DNA from: JACDHG01 sp963815295
GTDB lineage: Bacteria; Actinomycetota; Actinomycetes; Propionibacteriales; Nocardioidaceae
Assembly: GCA_963815295.1 (NCBI GenBank)
Contig: CAWFFZ010000013.1
Coordinates: 129,138-193,137, forward strand
Reading direction: 5' to 3'
DNA length: 64,000 nt
Part shown: one piece after another, positions 62,748-64,000 of the stretch
Layout: each line of letters opens with the position of its first letter
Position numbering within the stretch: position 1 is the first letter of the stretch
The notes under the pieces: model-generated
Told to the model about the DNA's origin: nothing
Databases searched by the model: none
The model's input: the letters and a program-made list of their open reading frames with translations, nothing else
Translations under genes and position numbers: made by a program

Positions 62748-63706
62748 GTGAGGTCATTCGACAGGCGGGACACGGTGATCACGGCATCTGGTGCGACGGG
62801 CGCTGAGACACGGGGGTCTCGGGTCTTGCGCCGCGCCGGTCTGGCCGCAGCGGCGCTCCTTCTCGCCGCGTGTGGTGGTGTCGGTGGCGACGGGTCGGAG
62901 ACCGGACCAGTGCTGCCGTCACGGACCGGGACGGACGAACCCAGCATCACGCTGAGCGTTCCCAGCCCAACCCGCACACTGCCGACCAGGTCTGCGACGT
63001 CGGCTGAAACACCGACAGAGGCGGAGACAGAGGCGGAGACAGAGGCGGAGACAGAGACGGAGACAGGACGCAGACAGAGACGGAGACAGAGACGCAGACA
63101 GAGGCGGAGACACAGACGCAGACAGAGACGCGGAGACGGCGACAGAGACGCAGACGAGAGGCAGACAGCGACGCAGACGCCGACAGAAGCGGAGACGCCG
63201 TCGCCTGGACCGACGTCCTCGCCCCCGGGGGAGGCTGCTTCGTCGGACTCGAGCAGTACGCCGCCGTGGGTGTGGTGGCTGTTGGGTGCACTCGTCGTCG
63301 CGTTGGCGGTGGCGATCCCACTGCTGGTGGCCGCGAGCCGCCGCCGGGCCTGGCGGGCCGAACTCGCCGCCGCCGAACAGGAAGTTGGCTGGTTCGTTCA
63401 GACGTTGCTGCCCACGCTCCAACAAGCCGGCTCGGCGACGGCGGTGAGTGGCGGCTGGGCGTCGGAGAGGCTCGGGTGGCCGCCGTTGAGGATCGCCTCA
63501 CCGCACTGGCGGCGTCTGCGCGTGACGATGCGGGCAGGGCTCGCGCAATCGCACTACGCGATGGGGTCCGACTGGCTCGAGAACAGATCCGAAACCTGGC
63601 CGGATCCGGCGCAGCCAACGTGGCGCGTGACCTCGCCGCGGTCGCCGCCGACCTCGCCGCGACCCTAAGACTGCCACCGCCCGCGAGCCAATCAACGGCA
63701 CGGTAA
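62748..63706 (+). pseudogene. Lipoprotein with repeat linker, membrane span and helical C-terminus; frameshifted
   Basis: N-terminal signal peptide with lipobox LLLAAC (Cys near residue 42), Ser/Thr/Pro stretch, a Thr-Glu/Ala-Glu repeat linker encoded by a GAGACA-rich tandem repeat, then a span (PPWVWWLLGALVVALAVAIP), basic residues and a helical domain (ELAAAEQEVGWFVQTLLPTL, EDRLTALAASARDDAGRARA). Frame changes are needed in the repeat and near 63455. A lipid anchor plus a later transmembrane span is an odd mix. Function unknown. Confidence 0.6.
63013..63199. repeat. Imperfect 6/12-bp tandem repeat inside the lipoprotein gene
   Basis: Units of ACAGAGGCGGAG and ACAGAGACGGAG/CAG follow one another for about 185 bp and encode Thr-Glu-Ala-Glu or Thr-Glu-Thr-Gln steps when in frame. 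Such tracts change length by slippage, and errors in reading them are common. Confidence 0.85.
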
Positions 63707-64000
63707 GGCTCTGATCGTGATGGGTCCTCTCCGCGTCAAGGACGCTGGCCCGGGCTGTCGCGTGTAGACTGATCGGGGAAGGCATCTCTACCCCATGCGC
63801 TGCAGCGTCTCTACGACCGCGACCCCGCTCAGCCGCGGTCGGCGTCAACGTGTCGTGGCTGAACCAGCTCGTGGCTGCCGAGCGGATCCACTTCGAGGTC
63901 CATCGCCTGCCACACGTGGGTTGTAGTACCAAAGGGCACTGTTCGCCGTGACCCGTCCTCGACGACCATGCGACGCATAGGGACGCCACCTGAGGCGCAT
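63707..64000. other. Stretch without a supported gene
   Basis: Frames here are short and lack plausible starts; none shows a recognisable motif. The gene at the right edge, if any, continues beyond the window. Confidence 0.4.

Noticed and set aside
63013..63199. Repeat block considered as a CRISPR array
   Set aside because: Units are 6-12 bp with no spacers and they encode a Thr-Glu linker; no cas genes are present.
63707..64000. 163-codon minus-strand frame at the right edge (63498-63989)
   Set aside because: It overlaps the helical C-terminus of the lipoprotein gene and has no motif.

Overview
The window is high-GC DNA of an actinobacterium, most likely from the Nocardioidaceae/Propionibacteriales (inference). 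The signs are strong G/C preference at third codon positions, frequent GTG starts, overlapping GTGA and ATGA gene junctions, a DUF222/HNH endonuclease gene, an actinobacterial-type oligoribonuclease gene, and several lipoproteins with a lipobox. No rRNA, CRISPR array or replication origin was seen. Layout, left to right. (1) 1-0.8 kb: a cut-off secreted-protein gene and a 5'-truncated tyrosine-recombinase stub that runs into a tRNA-Lys gene, which looks like an old integration scar. (2) 0.86-15 kb: single genes and small transcription units: YjbR-like protein, GT-C membrane glycosyltransferase, frameshifted DUF222/HNH gene, a GcvT-like/FAD-oxidoreductase pair facing a TetR regulator, a solitary LanC-like protein, pirin, a large HTH regulator, a GAF-GGDEF cyclase coupled to a 64-residue ORF, and a phytanoyl-CoA-type dioxygenase facing an AraC regulator. 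(3) 15-35 kb: a glycoside-utilisation locus. Two tandem GH39-type enzymes and a GH13 enzyme face an operon of LacI repressor, family-5 binding protein, two permeases and a double ATPase. Divergent from lacI lie a GH35-type beta-galactosidase and a ROK kinase, followed by a GH1 beta-glucosidase, a Gfo/Idh/MocA dehydrogenase, a second PhyH dioxygenase and a cupin protein. The 12-bp palindrome GAAACCGGTTTC occurs once before the GH39 genes and twice, 32 bp apart, between lacI and the beta-galactosidase gene. It ties most of the locus into one apparent LacI regulon. (4) 35-41.3 kb: tRNA-His, orn, a chromate transporter, a two-component system with a divergent exported protein, and a coupled pair of small genes.

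(5) 41.5-48.5 kb: a second sugar locus, made of a ribose/xylose-type ABC transporter, a TIM-barrel epimerase/isomerase, a xylulokinase-type FGGY kinase and a divergent ROK repressor. It is bounded by a truncated GYD-domain gene on one side and an IS481-type transposase relic on the other, which suggests insertion as a cassette. (6) 49.6-55.1 kb: relic of a tRNA-Arg integrative element: the 3' half of a tRNA-Arg(TCT) gene, a frameshifted tyrosine integrase, small element genes, a GDSL/SGNH lipoprotein and a badly broken DUF932 (TIGR03299-type) gene. (7) 55.5-64 kb: a small membrane protein, then an M24 peptidase - APC permease - small membrane protein - M20 peptidase operon headed by an MFS stub, a ThrE-type exporter gene and a repeat-containing lipoprotein gene. 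Almost every gene from 56.4 to 63.7 kb needs one or more frame corrections, with no premature stop inside the in-frame pieces, so sequence error is a serious alternative to real decay there.

How the parts work together. The 15-35 kb genes form a plausible uptake, intracellular hydrolysis and phosphorylation route for a mixed-linkage glycoside. The 41.8-48.3 kb genes form import, isomerisation and phosphorylation of a second monosaccharide. Both loci keep a local repressor with nearby palindromic sites. The clearest candidate for an undescribed system is the LacI-controlled GH39/GH39/GH13/GH35/GH1 locus with an Opp/Dpp-type transporter; its substrate cannot be read from the sequence.
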